The translations under genes were made by a program, and so were the position numbers. Shown piece after piece: positions 14,907 through 24,076 of a DNA stretch of 64,000 bases. The stretch's first letter is position 1, and each line of letters opens with the position of its first letter. The notes beneath the pieces are model-generated. The model saw only the letters and a program-made list of their open reading frames with translations, searched no databases and had not been told where the DNA came from. This DNA is from Actinoplanes subtropicus (GTDB taxonomy: Bacteria; Actinomycetota; Actinomycetes; Mycobacteriales; Micromonosporaceae): contig NZ_JOJL01000020.1 of NCBI RefSeq assembly GCF_000721705.1, positions 124,001 to 188,000 of the forward strand. Reading direction: 5' to 3'.

Positions 14907-15512
14907 ATGACACAGCAGATGAACACCACCGGCCGCCGGGTCGTCGCCAACCTCTCCCTCTCGCTGGACGGCCGGGTCAGCGGCGTCGGCGGCGAGTTCG
15001 ACATGGGCTGGATCGTCCCGCACGCGGTGACCGACGCGGCCCGCGAGCACATGATCCGGGTGACCGGACCGGCCACCACCGCCCTGCTCGGCCGGAAGAA
15101 CTATCAGGGCTTCGGCGGTTTCTGGCCGGCCGTCGCCAAGGACGAGAACGCCGACCCGCGCGACCGCGCCTTCTCCGAGTGGCTCAACGCGGTGGAGAAG
15201 GTGGTCTTCTCGACGACGCTGACCGACGCGCCCTGGGAGAATTCGCGGATCGCCGGCGGCTCCCCCGCTTCCGTCGTCCGGGAGCTGCGCGAGCGGCCGG
15301 GCGGCGACATCATCGTGCTCGCCAGCATCAGCGTCATCCAGGCGCTGCTCGAGGCGGGCGAGCTCGACCGGCTGAGCATCACGCTCTGCCCGGAGGTCGC
15401 CGGCGGGGGCCGCCGCCTGTTCGACGACGGCCTCCCCGCCGCGTCCTGGTCGCTCACCGACATGGCGACGACCGAGTCGGGCGCGATCTGCCTGATCTAC
15501 GACCGGAAGTAG
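14907..15512 (+). CDS. RibD/DHFR-like C-terminal domain protein
   Basis: The 201-residue protein has the dihydrofolate-reductase-like fold of the RibD_C family: the first strand RRVVANLSLSLDGRVSG, the middle NADPH-binding segment TTALLGRKNYQGFGGFWP, VVFSTTL, and the Gly-rich SVIQALLEAGELDRLSITLCPEVAGGG near the end. Members reduce diverse substrates with NADPH; the substrate cannot be told. ATG at 14907 is preceded by ACAGGA. The last codons are part of a 13-bp sequence that recurs at the end of the convergent YceI gene. Confidence 0.88.
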   Translation: MTQQMNTTGRRVVANLSLSLDGRVSGVGGEFDMGWIVPHAVTDAAREHMIRVTGPATTALLGRKNYQGFGGFWPAVAKDENADPRDRAFSEWLNAVEKVVFSTTLTDAPWENSRIAGGSPASVVRELRERPGGDIIVLASISVIQALLEAGELDRLSITLCPEVAGGGRRLFDDGLPAASWSLTDMATTESGAICLIYDRK

Positions 15513-15543
15513 ACCTTCTGTCCGTTCTAGGACCGGAAGTAGA
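15501..15543. repeat. 13-bp direct repeat spanning two convergent gene ends
   Basis: GACCGGAAGTAGA at 15501-15513 holds the last codons and TAG of the RibD-like gene. The identical copy at 15531-15543 encodes, in reverse complement, the last residues of the YceI protein, whose stop is at 15527-15529. Confidence 0.85.
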
Positions 15544-16042
15544 TCTCGAATTCCAGGTGGACGGGCCGGGCGATGATGCCCCGGCCCGCCTTCACGCCGG
15601 CCGCCACCCGGTCCAGAGTGCAGCTCGCCGTGCAGCGGTAGCCGGCGGTGGTCGGCTCGATCCCGTCGAGGGTCAGGGTGACCTCGCTGTCGGTGCCGCG
15701 GACCGACAGCACGCCGGTCACCTGCCAGCCGGCCGCCGCGCGGACACAGCCGGTGCTGCGGAAGGCGATCACCGGGTGGTCGGTGACGGCGAGGAAGCGC
15801 TTGCCGCGGATGTCCTTGTCGCGCTTCGGGTCGTCGCTGCGGAACGTGGCCGCGTCGAGTTGCGCCGAGGCGCTGGACCGGACCGGGTCGGCGCCGATGG
15901 TGACCGTGCCCGCGCGGATCGCCATGGTGGCGGTGACCGGCTTGAGGCCGAAGGCGTGGGCGGCGCGCAGCGTACACGTTGATTGACTTTGATCGATGGT
16001 GTAGGTGCCGGGCCGGAGGTCGGTGCTCAGGTTCGTTGTCAT
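15527..16042 (-). CDS. YceI family protein
   Basis: This 171-residue protein is a YceI-type lipocalin-like barrel that binds polyisoprenoids or amphiphiles. Typical elements are the opening PGTYTIDQSQSTCTLRAAH, the mid-protein AATFRSDDPKRDKDIRGKRF (the family's D-x-R-D-x-H/K-L-x-x-x-x-F region), and alternating hydrophobic strands to the end. There is no signal peptide, so it should be cytosolic, as in many actinobacterial members. The start ATG at 16042 removes a short non-homologous extension. Five Cys or near-terminal aromatic residues give no further clue to ligand. Confidence 0.88.
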   Translation of the reverse strand: MTTNLSTDLRPGTYTIDQSQSTCTLRAAHAFGLKPVTATMAIRAGTVTIGADPVRSSASAQLDAATFRSDDPKRDKDIRGKRFLAVTDHPVIAFRSTGCVRAAAGWQVTGVLSVRGTDSEVTLTLDGIEPTTAGYRCTASCTLDRVAAGVKAGRGIIARPVHLEFEIYFRS

Positions 16043-16076
16043 GCGCCCAGCGTCGGATTTTCCGGGGGCGCGGGCG

Positions 16077-19000
16077 TCAGTGCTGGTACTGAGATGTGCC
16101 ACGTAGGTCGGCACGGCCGGTCAGGCCGAGCTTGCGCAGGATGCTGCGGACATGCGTTTCGACCGTACGCTCGGAGAGGAACAGGCGCGCGGCGACCTCC
16201 CGGTTCGACAGGCCGCGCGCCACCAGCCCGGCGATCTCCCGTTCCCGCGCCGTGAGCAGGTCGTCCCCGGCCAGCGTAGCCGCCTCCTCGGCGATCTTGT
16301 GGAGGCCGAGACGGCGGGCGGTGGCGAGCGCCCGGCCGGCCAGATCGCGGGACGTCTTCGGGTCGCCGGTGCGGAGAAAGCGGGCGTACGTCAGCTGCGC
16401 GAGCGCCAGGAACGGCGGCGAGCCCTGGCGCTCCTCCATCGCGACCGCGTCGCGCAGATGGCGCTCCGCCGCCGGATCCCCCAGCGTCGCGGCGATCACG
16501 CCGAGCGACCGGTCCACAGCGCCGTTACAGGATGACATGTTGTTGAGGTAACGGCCCGCATACGGCAGCGCCAGCCGGTAACACTGCGCGGCGAAGTCAC
16601 GGTCACCGACCCAGGCCGCCACCTCGCCGGCCGAGACCACGATGAACGGCCGGCGCCCGTCGACCGGCAGCCGCGGCAGGATCCCGCGCAGCTGGGCGAC
16701 CTGCTCGGCGGCCCGCTCGCGATCGCCCGCCCGCATGGCTATCCGGGCCAGCATGGTCACGCCGACCGGGACACCGGGGATGGTGATCGCGATCGCGGCC
16801 AGGTCGTTGTCCCAGCCCGGGGTGTCGCCGGTGAGCTGCCCGAGCCCGTCCTGGAACGCGGGCAGCAGCAGCCCGGCCGAGGTGTCCTGGGCGCGCAGGG
16901 CCAGGTCACGGGCCTCGATCGCGGTAACCAGCGCCTCGGTGACCTGCCCCGACAGCATCCGCCGGACCGCCCGCGCGCGCAGCAGGTGCCAGCGCGCGAC
17001 CGGCCAGCCGAGGCGGTCCGCCAGCTCGGCCAGCCGGGCCTGCTCGGCGTCGAAACCCGCAAGATCACCGAGGCAGAGGTACGCATCGAGCCGCCACACG
17101 CGGCTCCACAGCTCGGCGTCGGGCCGGCCGCCCGGCACCGCCAGCTCGGCCCCGCGGCGGGCCAGGTCGAGCACCTCGTCCACGCCGAGCATCGGGTCCA
17201 TGATCTCGTGCCGCGCGTGGATCGCGGCGACCAGGGCGCCCGGGTGGCCGGAGCGCTCGGCGAGGGTCATCGCCTCCCGGCTGATCGGCTCGGCCCGCGG
17301 CCCGTCGTGCATCTCGGCGATGAGGAAGGCGTACTGGGCCAGGACCTGGGCCCGGTCGGCGTCGTCGAGGGGCCGGGCGAGGGCGCGTTCGCAGAGGCGC
17401 AGGAGGGCCGGCGCCAGGGGGCCACCGAATCCGCCCAGCCCCCGGATGACCAGGGCGGCGGGCGCCCCGATCTCGTCGACGACGGCCTCGCAGTCACCCA
17501 CGGCGAGATCGAGTTGACCGTCGCGGTAAGCGGCACCGGCCCGCTCCAGCCGGATCGCGGCGGTCGATTCGTTTTCCAGGGCGCGGGTCAGCCAGCGGAC
17601 GGCCTCGCCGTGGTCCAGCGCGGCGGTCGCCTGCCGGGCGGCGGCAACACACGACTCCGCGGCGAGTCGGCGGGACGCGGGATCGACGGCGGCCCGCACC
17701 CGATGGCGAGCAACCTCGATCGGAGCCGCGCTGGCGGCGGCGAGCGCGTCCGCGATGCGCGCGTGCGCCCCGATCCGGGCCTCCCGGCTCAGGTCGGCGT
17801 AGCAGGCCTGCCGGACCAGCTCGTGCGCGAACCGCAACCGGGCCGGCGCCCACGGGTCGTCGACGAGCACGCCGGCCTCCACCGCCGGCGCCAGCTCGAC
17901 GAGCTCCAGGACGGTCGTATCCACCTCGGCCCCGAACGCGGCGGCCACGCCCAGCGCCACCCGGCAGGCCGGGGCGAGATGCGCGGTGCGGCGGGTCACC
18001 AGCCGGCGCAGGCTGTCCGGCAGGTCGAGGTCGCCGGCCGGGCGCGCCAGCCGGCCCTCGCGCACCAGCAGCCGGCCCAGTTCCCGGGTGTAGAGCGGAT
18101 TGCCGCCGCCGAGCTGGTGGACCACCGCCGCCCAGGTGCCGTGCGCCGGGCCGAGCCGGCCGAGATACGCCGCCACCGCCGGGACGTCCCACGGGCCGAG
18201 CGGCAGGACGGTCGCCTCCGGCAGGTCGAGGCCGGTACGCGAGGTGCCGAGCACCAGGATCCGGCTCGCCGACACCTCCCGGGCCAGCGCCGCGAGCAGG
18301 GCCAGCGACGCCGGGTCGGCCCAGTGCAGGTCCTCCAGCACCAGCACCAGCGGCGTACGCGTGGCCACCACCGCCAGCGCCGAGAGCACCTCCCGGATGG
18401 CCCGGAACCGCGCCGCCGCGGCCGGCTCCCCCGCGTCGGCGAGCGCCAGCAGCGACGGCGACAACCCGTCCACATCGGAGTCGAGCAGGCGCAGCCAGGG
18501 CCAGAAGGCGGGCGCCCCCTCGTCCGGGTCGGCCCGCCCGGTCAGCACCGTCACGCCGGCGGCCGCGGCCCGCGAGACGGCCTCCTCCACGACGGCCGTC
18601 TTGCCGATGCCCGCCTCACCGGTCAGCAGCGCCACCGCGCCGGACCCGTGCTCGGCCGCGGCGCGCAACTCGTCGAGCGCCACCACCTCGGCGACCCGGC
18701 CGATCAGGGTCTGTGTCGGAGTGGGGGCCGGAGCGAGGCGAGGTCCGGGCGTCGTCTGGGTGTGCGCCGCGGGCGCCCGAATACCGGGGTTGTATTCGGG
18801 TGTTCGCGGCGTGCGCCCAGGCGGCGGCTGGGCCACGCCGCAGCCCACGATCTCGTCGCCGAGGGCGAAACCGGCGCACAGTTCAAGCTCGTCGCCGCTC
18901 CAGAAGCGGCCGGGGTCGTACCAGTTGGGCTGGCGGCCGCGGGGCAGCAGGCCCATGTCCTCGTACGTCACCGCGACCACCTCGGCGCAGTAGGCCGTCT

Positions 19001-19478
19001 CCAGGCCGGCCTCGCCGACCGGGCCGCGCTGCCAGCGGCGGGGGCGGACCTGCGGCACCCGGCCGCGGACCCAGCGGAACGCGAGCTGGGCCGAGGACGG
19101 GAACGGGGTGCCGTCGAGGCGGGCCACCGTCTTCAGCGCCTTGTCTTCCATCGTGCGGGTGACGCCGGGCTCCAGCTGGCGCAGCCAGCCCCGCTGGCCG
19201 TAGCGCTGGGCCCAGACCGTGACCGCGTCCCGCAGGTCGTGCAGCTGAACGCCGCGCTGGAACGTGCCGGACCACAGGTCGGGCAGCGATTTGCCCAGCT
19301 CGGCGTGCCACATCAGGGGCGGCATGTCCTCGATCACCAGCGACATGCCGACGTGGTTGACCGGGCTGTTGGTCAGCGTCTGGATCGCCCGGTCGGGGCC
19401 GGAGCGCCCGCGGAAGATCCAGATGTCACCGGTGCGCGTCAGGTCGAGTGCCTGATCGAGGCTGATAGCGGCGTCCAC
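16077..19478 (-). CDS. Fusion: permuted papain-like domain + STAND-type ATPase + LuxR HTH
   Basis: This 1133-residue protein has two unrelated halves. Residues 1-215 look like a permuted papain-fold (YiiX/NlpC-P60-like) protein: GDIWIFRGRS, then VNHVGM with a candidate catalytic His (42) and AYCAEVV with a candidate Cys (164). After a Pro/Thr-rich linker, LIGRVAEVVALDELR begins a signal-transduction ATPase (P-loop TGEAGIGKTAVVEE; LVLEDLHWADPASL), a long TPR-like region, and a C-terminal LuxR helix-turn-helix (LTAREREIAGLVARGLSNRE, then ERTVETHVRSILRKLGL). GTG at 19478 has GAGGAT 6 nt upstream. A hairpin at 18776-18800 lies at the junction. A true fusion or a lost stop between two genes are both possible. 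Confidence 0.8.
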   Translation of the reverse strand: MDAAISLDQALDLTRTGDIWIFRGRSGPDRAIQTLTNSPVNHVGMSLVIEDMPPLMWHAELGKSLPDLWSGTFQRGVQLHDLRDAVTVWAQRYGQRGWLRQLEPGVTRTMEDKALKTVARLDGTPFPSSAQLAFRWVRGRVPQVRPRRWQRGPVGEAGLETAYCAEVVAVTYEDMGLLPRGRQPNWYDPGRFWSGDELELCAGFALGDEIVGCGVAQPPPGRTPRTPEYNPGIRAPAAHTQTTPGPRLAPAPTPTQTLIGRVAEVVALDELRAAAEHGSGAVALLTGEAGIGKTAVVEEAVSRAAAAGVTVLTGRADPDEGAPAFWPWLRLLDSDVDGLSPSLLALADAGEPAAAARFRAIREVLSALAVVATRTPLVLVLEDLHWADPASLALLAALAREVSASRILVLGTSRTGLDLPEATVLPLGPWDVPAVAAYLGRLGPAHGTWAAVVHQLGGGNPLYTRELGRLLVREGRLARPAGDLDLPDSLRRLVTRRTAHLAPACRVALGVAAAFGAEVDTTVLELVELAPAVEAGVLVDDPWAPARLRFAHELVRQACYADLSREARIGAHARIADALAAASAAPIEVARHRVRAAVDPASRRLAAESCVAAARQATAALDHGEAVRWLTRALENESTAAIRLERAGAAYRDGQLDLAVGDCEAVVDEIGAPAALVIRGLGGFGGPLAPALLRLCERALARPLDDADRAQVLAQYAFLIAEMHDGPRAEPISREAMTLAERSGHPGALVAAIHARHEIMDPMLGVDEVLDLARRGAELAVPGGRPDAELWSRVWRLDAYLCLGDLAGFDAEQARLAELADRLGWPVARWHLLRARAVRRMLSGQVTEALVTAIEARDLALRAQDTSAGLLLPAFQDGLGQLTGDTPGWDNDLAAIAITIPGVPVGVTMLARIAMRAGDRERAAEQVAQLRGILPRLPVDGRRPFIVVSAGEVAAWVGDRDFAAQCYRLALPYAGRYLNNMSSCNGAVDRSLGVIAATLGDPAAERHLRDAVAMEERQGSPPFLALAQLTYARFLRTGDPKTSRDLAGRALATARRLGLHKIAEEAATLAGDDLLTAREREIAGLVARGLSNREVAARLFLSERTVETHVRSILRKLGLTGRADLRGTSQYQH
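18776..18800. repeat. Hairpin inside the linker of the fused regulator
   Basis: CCCGAATAC (18776-18784), 7-nt loop, GTATTCGGG (18792-18800); flanking GC-rich sequence extends the pairing imperfectly. It lies exactly between the papain-like and ATPase halves and looks like a translated intergenic terminator. Confidence 0.65.
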
Positions 19479-19492
19479 GTGTCTATCCTCGG

Positions 19493-19684
19493 ATGATGCG
19501 TTGGTGGAAAGTAGTGGGCTTGGCCGGATTGGCAGGGGTCGCGGCCACCGGGGTGGTCGTCGCCCGGGCGGAGCGCAAGCGCCGGGCGTACTCGCCCGAC
19601 GAGGTACGCAACCGGCTGCACCAGCGGGTCGCCGAGGCGGCCGAGCCGGACAAGGTCTCAGACGACATCGGTGTCGCGGAGTAG
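19493..19684 (+). CDS. Small membrane-anchored protein, 63 aa
   Basis: A short protein with one N-terminal hydrophobic helix (VVGLAGLAGVAATGVVVA) after MMRWWK, followed by a charged helical tail (RAERKRRAYSPDEVRNRLHQ and RVAEAAEPDK). Positive charges flank the helix on both sides. Its start is only 14 bases from the GTG of the divergent fusion gene, and its last 27 bases overlap the convergent App1 gene. The codon pattern and membrane-plus-charged-tail layout support a real gene; the function is unknown. Confidence 0.7.
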   Translation: MMRWWKVVGLAGLAGVAATGVVVARAERKRRAYSPDEVRNRLHQRVAEAAEPDKVSDDIGVAE

Positions 19685-20701
19685 CGTCCACAGCCCGGCG
19701 CCGTCGGGCGCCGTGAACCAGGTCTTGCCGCCGGAGCCGACCGCCTCGGGGTCGCCGGCCGGGCCCGGGATGGCGCCGGCCAGCACCGACTGGGTCGGCG
19801 ACAGCCGGCGGATCGCCACCGCGGCCACGTTTTCCGGGTGGGCGTGCGCGAATTCGGAGTAGATCTCCTGGTCGTGCTGGCCGTCGTCGCCGATCAGCAG
19901 CCACTTGATGTCGGGGAACTCGGTGGCCAGGCGCTTCAGCGTGCTCCGCTTGTGCTCCTGGCCGCTGCGGAACCAGCGGTCGGGGGTGGGGCCCCAGTCG
20001 GTGAGCAGCAGGGGGCCGGCGGGGTACAGGTGGCGGCTGAGGAAGCGGGTGAGCGTGGGCGCGACGTTCCACGCGCCGGTGGAGAGGTAGAACACCGGGG
20101 CGCCGGAATTCGCGTTGACCAGCCGTTCATACAGCACCGCCATGCCGGGGACGGCCATCCGGGCGTGCTCGTCGAGGACGAACGTGTTCCACGCGGCCAG
20201 CAGCGGGCGGGGCAGGGCGGTGACCATCACCGTGTCGTCGATGTCGGAGATCAGGCCGAACTTGCAGGCCGGGTCGACCACCCGGATCGGGGCGTCGACC
20301 GAGGCCGCGCCGTCGGTGGACAGGCGCACGCTGGCCCAGCCGGGGGCGAGGTCGCCCTTGACCCGGCAGTCCACGTACCCACTTCGGTCGGTTCTGGTCT
20401 CGGTGACGTCGTCGCCGACCCGGATGCGCACCACGGTGTTGTTGACCGGGGAGGTCAGGAAGCTGCGCCAGCCGCGCAGCTTTTCCCGCTGCTTGCGCTT
20501 GCCGGCCTGGCGGGTGAGCACGATCCGGGCCATCACCCGGCACCAGCCGGGGGCGCCATAGCCCGTATACGCCGTGATCACCGGCTGCCAGCCGCGGCCG
20601 CGCAGCCGGCGCTCGACGACCTCGTGGAGCGCATCCTCCACCACGGCGGCGCGGTGCATCCGGACCGCGGGCGGGGAGGCACCCGCAGGAATCTCCGTCA
20701 C
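19658..20701 (-). CDS. App1-type phosphatidate phosphatase domain protein (DUF2183)
   Basis: The 347-residue protein carries the DUF2183/App1 catalytic domain of the HAD superfamily. LISDIDDTVM supplies the nucleophile DxDxT motif, FYLSTGAWNVAPTLTRFL the second motif, and IKWLLIGDDGQHDQEIY the acidic C-terminal motif. A beta-rich N-terminal region (RIVLTRQAGKRKQREKLRGW, RIRVGDDVTETRTD) precedes it. Yeast App1 dephosphorylates phosphatidate; bacterial substrates are less certain. The C-terminal 27 bases overlap the convergent small gene. Confidence 0.88.
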   Translation of the reverse strand: MTEIPAGASPPAVRMHRAAVVEDALHEVVERRLRGRGWQPVITAYTGYGAPGWCRVMARIVLTRQAGKRKQREKLRGWRSFLTSPVNNTVVRIRVGDDVTETRTDRSGYVDCRVKGDLAPGWASVRLSTDGAASVDAPIRVVDPACKFGLISDIDDTVMVTALPRPLLAAWNTFVLDEHARMAVPGMAVLYERLVNANSGAPVFYLSTGAWNVAPTLTRFLSRHLYPAGPLLLTDWGPTPDRWFRSGQEHKRSTLKRLATEFPDIKWLLIGDDGQHDQEIYSEFAHAHPENVAAVAIRRLSPTQSVLAGAIPGPAGDPEAVGSGGKTWFTAPDGAGLWTLLRDTDVV

Positions 20702-20791
20702 GCTCGCCCCCTAACCCTCTTCACGTGCGGTTACGGTACCCGCCCGGTACGACCCTCGCGGAGGAATGCGGGGCCCCTCCATTCAGGACTT

Positions 20792-21487
20792 TCAGGCCGC
20801 CGCCGGAAGCTCGGCCGTGGTCCACGCGTCGGCCCACCATTGTTCATCGCCGGCCGGTTGCCCGGCGCCGGCCCGGGTGACGGCGGCCGACGCCTCCAGC
20901 CGGAGGCTGCGCAGCGCCTCGGCCGCGAACTCGGCCTCCTGCCAGGCCTTCCGCTCCTTCGCCAGGGCCGCCTGGTACTCGGCCCAGCGGTGGTCGCGGA
21001 TCGCCTGCTTGAGCGCGGACTCCTGCACCACCGGGTGCAGCCGGGGGTTCCAGCCGCGGTGCGCGTATACGTCGTTCAGCTGGGCGATGGAGATCTCCCG
21101 GTTGCGGCAGGCCGCGCTCGCCGCGTGATGGAGATAACGCTGCCGTTCCACGTTCTCCCCCGGCTTGCGGCGCCGGCTCATCAGCGGGTACGCGAGGGCC
21201 TTGGCGGCCTGCCGGGCCACCTGGTCGGCCGCGTCGAAGGCCAGCCAGGCGGTATCGAGCTCCCGCTGGGCGCCGACCCACTCGGCGCGGCGGCGCTCGG
21301 CGGTGGCCCGGCCGGCGGCCACCGAGACCTCGCCGGCGTAGCGCCGGGCGTCGGAATCGGCCTCGGTGATCACCGGCTCGGCCGGGCGGGTGCGGCGGGC
21401 GAGCACGCCGGCGAGCAGGACGGCGCCGACGAGCATCAGCACCCAGAGAGCGGCGGCTTGCGGGACGGAGACAAGGAAGGTTTCCAC
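20792..21487 (-). CDS. Hypothetical membrane-anchored helical protein, 231 aa
   Basis: I do not recognise a named family. One N-terminal transmembrane helix (VPQAAALWVLMLVGAVLLAGVLA) is followed by RRTR and a long, mostly alpha-helical cytosolic part rich in Ala, Arg and Glu. A Trp-rich motif WADAWTTAELP lies near the end. The GTG at 21487 has GAGGTG 4 nt upstream, which decides the start. It lies 66 bases downstream of another small membrane protein on the same strand, so the two may share a transcript. Confidence 0.75.
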   Translation of the reverse strand: METFLVSVPQAAALWVLMLVGAVLLAGVLARRTRPAEPVITEADSDARRYAGEVSVAAGRATAERRRAEWVGAQRELDTAWLAFDAADQVARQAAKALAYPLMSRRRKPGENVERQRYLHHAASAACRNREISIAQLNDVYAHRGWNPRLHPVVQESALKQAIRDHRWAEYQAALAKERKAWQEAEFAAEALRSLRLEASAAVTRAGAGQPAGDEQWWADAWTTAELPAAA

Positions 21488-21553
21488 GGAACACCTCACT
21501 GACGAACGCGGCGGTGGGTGGTGGGTCTTGCGGGGAGAGGCGCGGGCAGCGAA

Positions 21554-21898
21554 TCAGGCGGCCGGCGGGGCTCGTTGCCCGCGAACCCGGAGCGCGCCAC
21601 CGATCAGCACCACGAGCAGGGCGGCCACGACGATCGTCGCGGGCGCCTCGGGGGACGCCGGGCCTTCTTCCACGCGTACGGCGGAAGGCGCGGACACCGA
21701 CTCACGCAGGGTGACCGAGGTCTCGGCCGACGCCGTCGTGACGGCGGGCGACGGCGCCACCGGCGGCGGAACGGTCGCGGCGGGCCCGGCGAACGCCATG
21801 GCGAGCAGCGCGAGGCCGGCCAGGAAGCGCAGCAGGCGCCGAGCGGCCCAGTCACTGGAGAACCAGTGACCGCGGAGCACACGCGCCACAGCTGTCAC
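21554..21898 (-). CDS. Hypothetical protein with two hydrophobic segments, 114 aa
   Basis: This short protein has an N-terminal hydrophobic segment (LLRFLAGLALLAMAFAGPAA), a Pro/Ser/Thr/Val-rich middle, and a C-terminal transmembrane helix (ATIVVAALLVVLIGGALRVRG). It could be an exported protein with a C-terminal anchor. The GTG start at 21898 lacks a clear ribosome-binding site. An 8-bp perfect hairpin (GTCACTGG-AGAA-CCAGTGAC) lies inside its first codons. The gene is plausible but not certain. Confidence 0.55.
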   Translation of the reverse strand: MTAVARVLRGHWFSSDWAARRLLRFLAGLALLAMAFAGPAATVPPPVAPSPAVTTASAETSVTLRESVSAPSAVRVEEGPASPEAPATIVVAALLVVLIGGALRVRGQRAPPAA

Positions 21899-21990
21899 GG
21901 GATCAACTTACCGAATCAGGATGCAACGTGCACGAGTCGCCGAAGTCACGGGCGTGTGATGCGGTCCACCGAAGAGGGACCATTGGCGTC

Positions 21991-22821
21991 GTGGACCTTC
22001 AGGTGGTGGAGCAGGTGGCCACCCTCGGCGAGTGGATCTCCGAGGGTGGCGTGGTGGTGCTCAGCGGGGCCGGGCTCTCGACCGACTCGGGAATTCCGGA
22101 CTATCGCGGGCCGTCCGGGTCGGCGCGGCGCAGCACCCCGATGACGTACCAGACCTTCACCCGCGACCCGATCGCCCGGCGGAGGTACTGGGCGCGTAGT
22201 CACCTCGGGTGGCGCACGATCGGGCAGGCTCGCCCGAACGATGGTCACCACGCCGTGGCCCGGCTGCAGCAGCGGGGCGCGCTGGACGGCATCGTCACGC
22301 AGAACGTCGACGGCCTGCACCAGGCGGCCGGCGCCCGCGACGTGGTCGAGTTGCACGGCAACCTGGCCCGGATCGTCTGCCTGGGCTGCGGCGCGTCCAC
22401 GCCGCGGGAGGAGCTGGGCGCCCGGCTGGACGCGGCGAACCCGGCCTTCGCCGGAGTGGCGCTGGCGTTCAACGCCGACGGCGACGCCGAACTGGCCGAC
22501 GAGTCGTTGGACGGATTTACCGTGGTGGATTGCCTGGACTGCGGGGGAATGCTCAAGCCGGATGTCGTCTACTTCGGCGAGACGGTGCCGCCGGGCCGGG
22601 TCGCGCGCAGCTTCGAGCTCGTCGAGAACTGCCGTACGCTGCTGGTTCTCGGCTCGTCGCTGACCGTGATGTCCGGCCGGCGGTTCGTGCTGCGAGCGGT
22701 CAAGCAGGGGATTCGGGTGGCCATCGTCAATCGCGGGGTCACCCGTGGCGAGCCGTACGCAAGCCTCCACATCGATGCCCCATTGGGCATCGTGCTCCCC
22801 TATCTCGCGACTTCGCATTGA
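21991..22821 (+). CDS. Sir2 family NAD-dependent protein deacylase
   Basis: The 276-residue protein has the complete sirtuin core: GAGLSTDSGIPDYRGP for NAD binding, TQNVDGLHQAAG, catalytic His in VELHGNLARIVC, a four-Cys zinc site (CLGCG and CLDCGG), KPDVVYFGE, and GSSLTVMSGRRFV near the end. It would remove acyl groups from lysines and release nicotinamide and O-acyl-ADP-ribose. The zinc module holds an insertion of about 60 residues between the Cys pairs. I favour GTG at 21991 with GAAGAGGGA upstream; ATG-like alternatives from 21928 have no homology. The lacI promoter overlaps its stop. Confidence 0.92.
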   Translation: MDLQVVEQVATLGEWISEGGVVVLSGAGLSTDSGIPDYRGPSGSARRSTPMTYQTFTRDPIARRRYWARSHLGWRTIGQARPNDGHHAVARLQQRGALDGIVTQNVDGLHQAAGARDVVELHGNLARIVCLGCGASTPREELGARLDAANPAFAGVALAFNADGDAELADESLDGFTVVDCLDCGGMLKPDVVYFGETVPPGRVARSFELVENCRTLLVLGSSLTVMSGRRFVLRAVKQGIRVAIVNRGVTRGEPYASLHIDAPLGIVLPYLATSH

Positions 22822-22847
22822 CGTGACCCGGGCCACTGCCGTTTACT
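22818..22847 (+). promoter_or_regulatory. Putative promoter of the lacI operon
   Basis: TTGACG (22818-22823), 18 nt, TTTACT (22842-22847). It overlaps the sir2 stop codon and precedes the palindromic operator. Confidence 0.5.
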
Positions 22848-22850
22848 GCC

Positions 22851-22874
22851 GGAACCGGTACCGAAACCGGTTCC
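22851..22874. promoter_or_regulatory. Putative LacI-family operator
   Basis: GGAACCGGT (22851-22859) and ACCGGTTCC (22866-22874) are perfect 9-bp inverted arms with a 6-nt centre, resembling operators of actinobacterial sugar LacI regulators. It lies just after the putative -10 box, the expected place for autorepression. Confidence 0.7.
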
Positions 22875-22944
22875 GTCGTCTTCCCGAAACAACGGCGGCC
22901 GGGTGGGCGAGAATGCCTGCATGCAGACAGGAGGGCCAGGACCA

Positions 22945-23952
<1,008 letters not shown>

Positions 23953-24076
23953 GCCTTCGCCCCACGTCGTCGCGCCCCGACGACTTCACGGAGTCGGCCG
24001 CACCTGGCCGGCACCGCGATACCGCACGCCCTCGATTACCCCCTCTTCACCCCATTCCCGGCAAGGAGCATCTGCG

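Noticed and set aside
21366-21869. + strand Ser/Thr/Ala-rich ORF opposite the 114-residue protein
   Set aside because: No signal peptide or start signal, and overlaps two minus-strand genes with better features.
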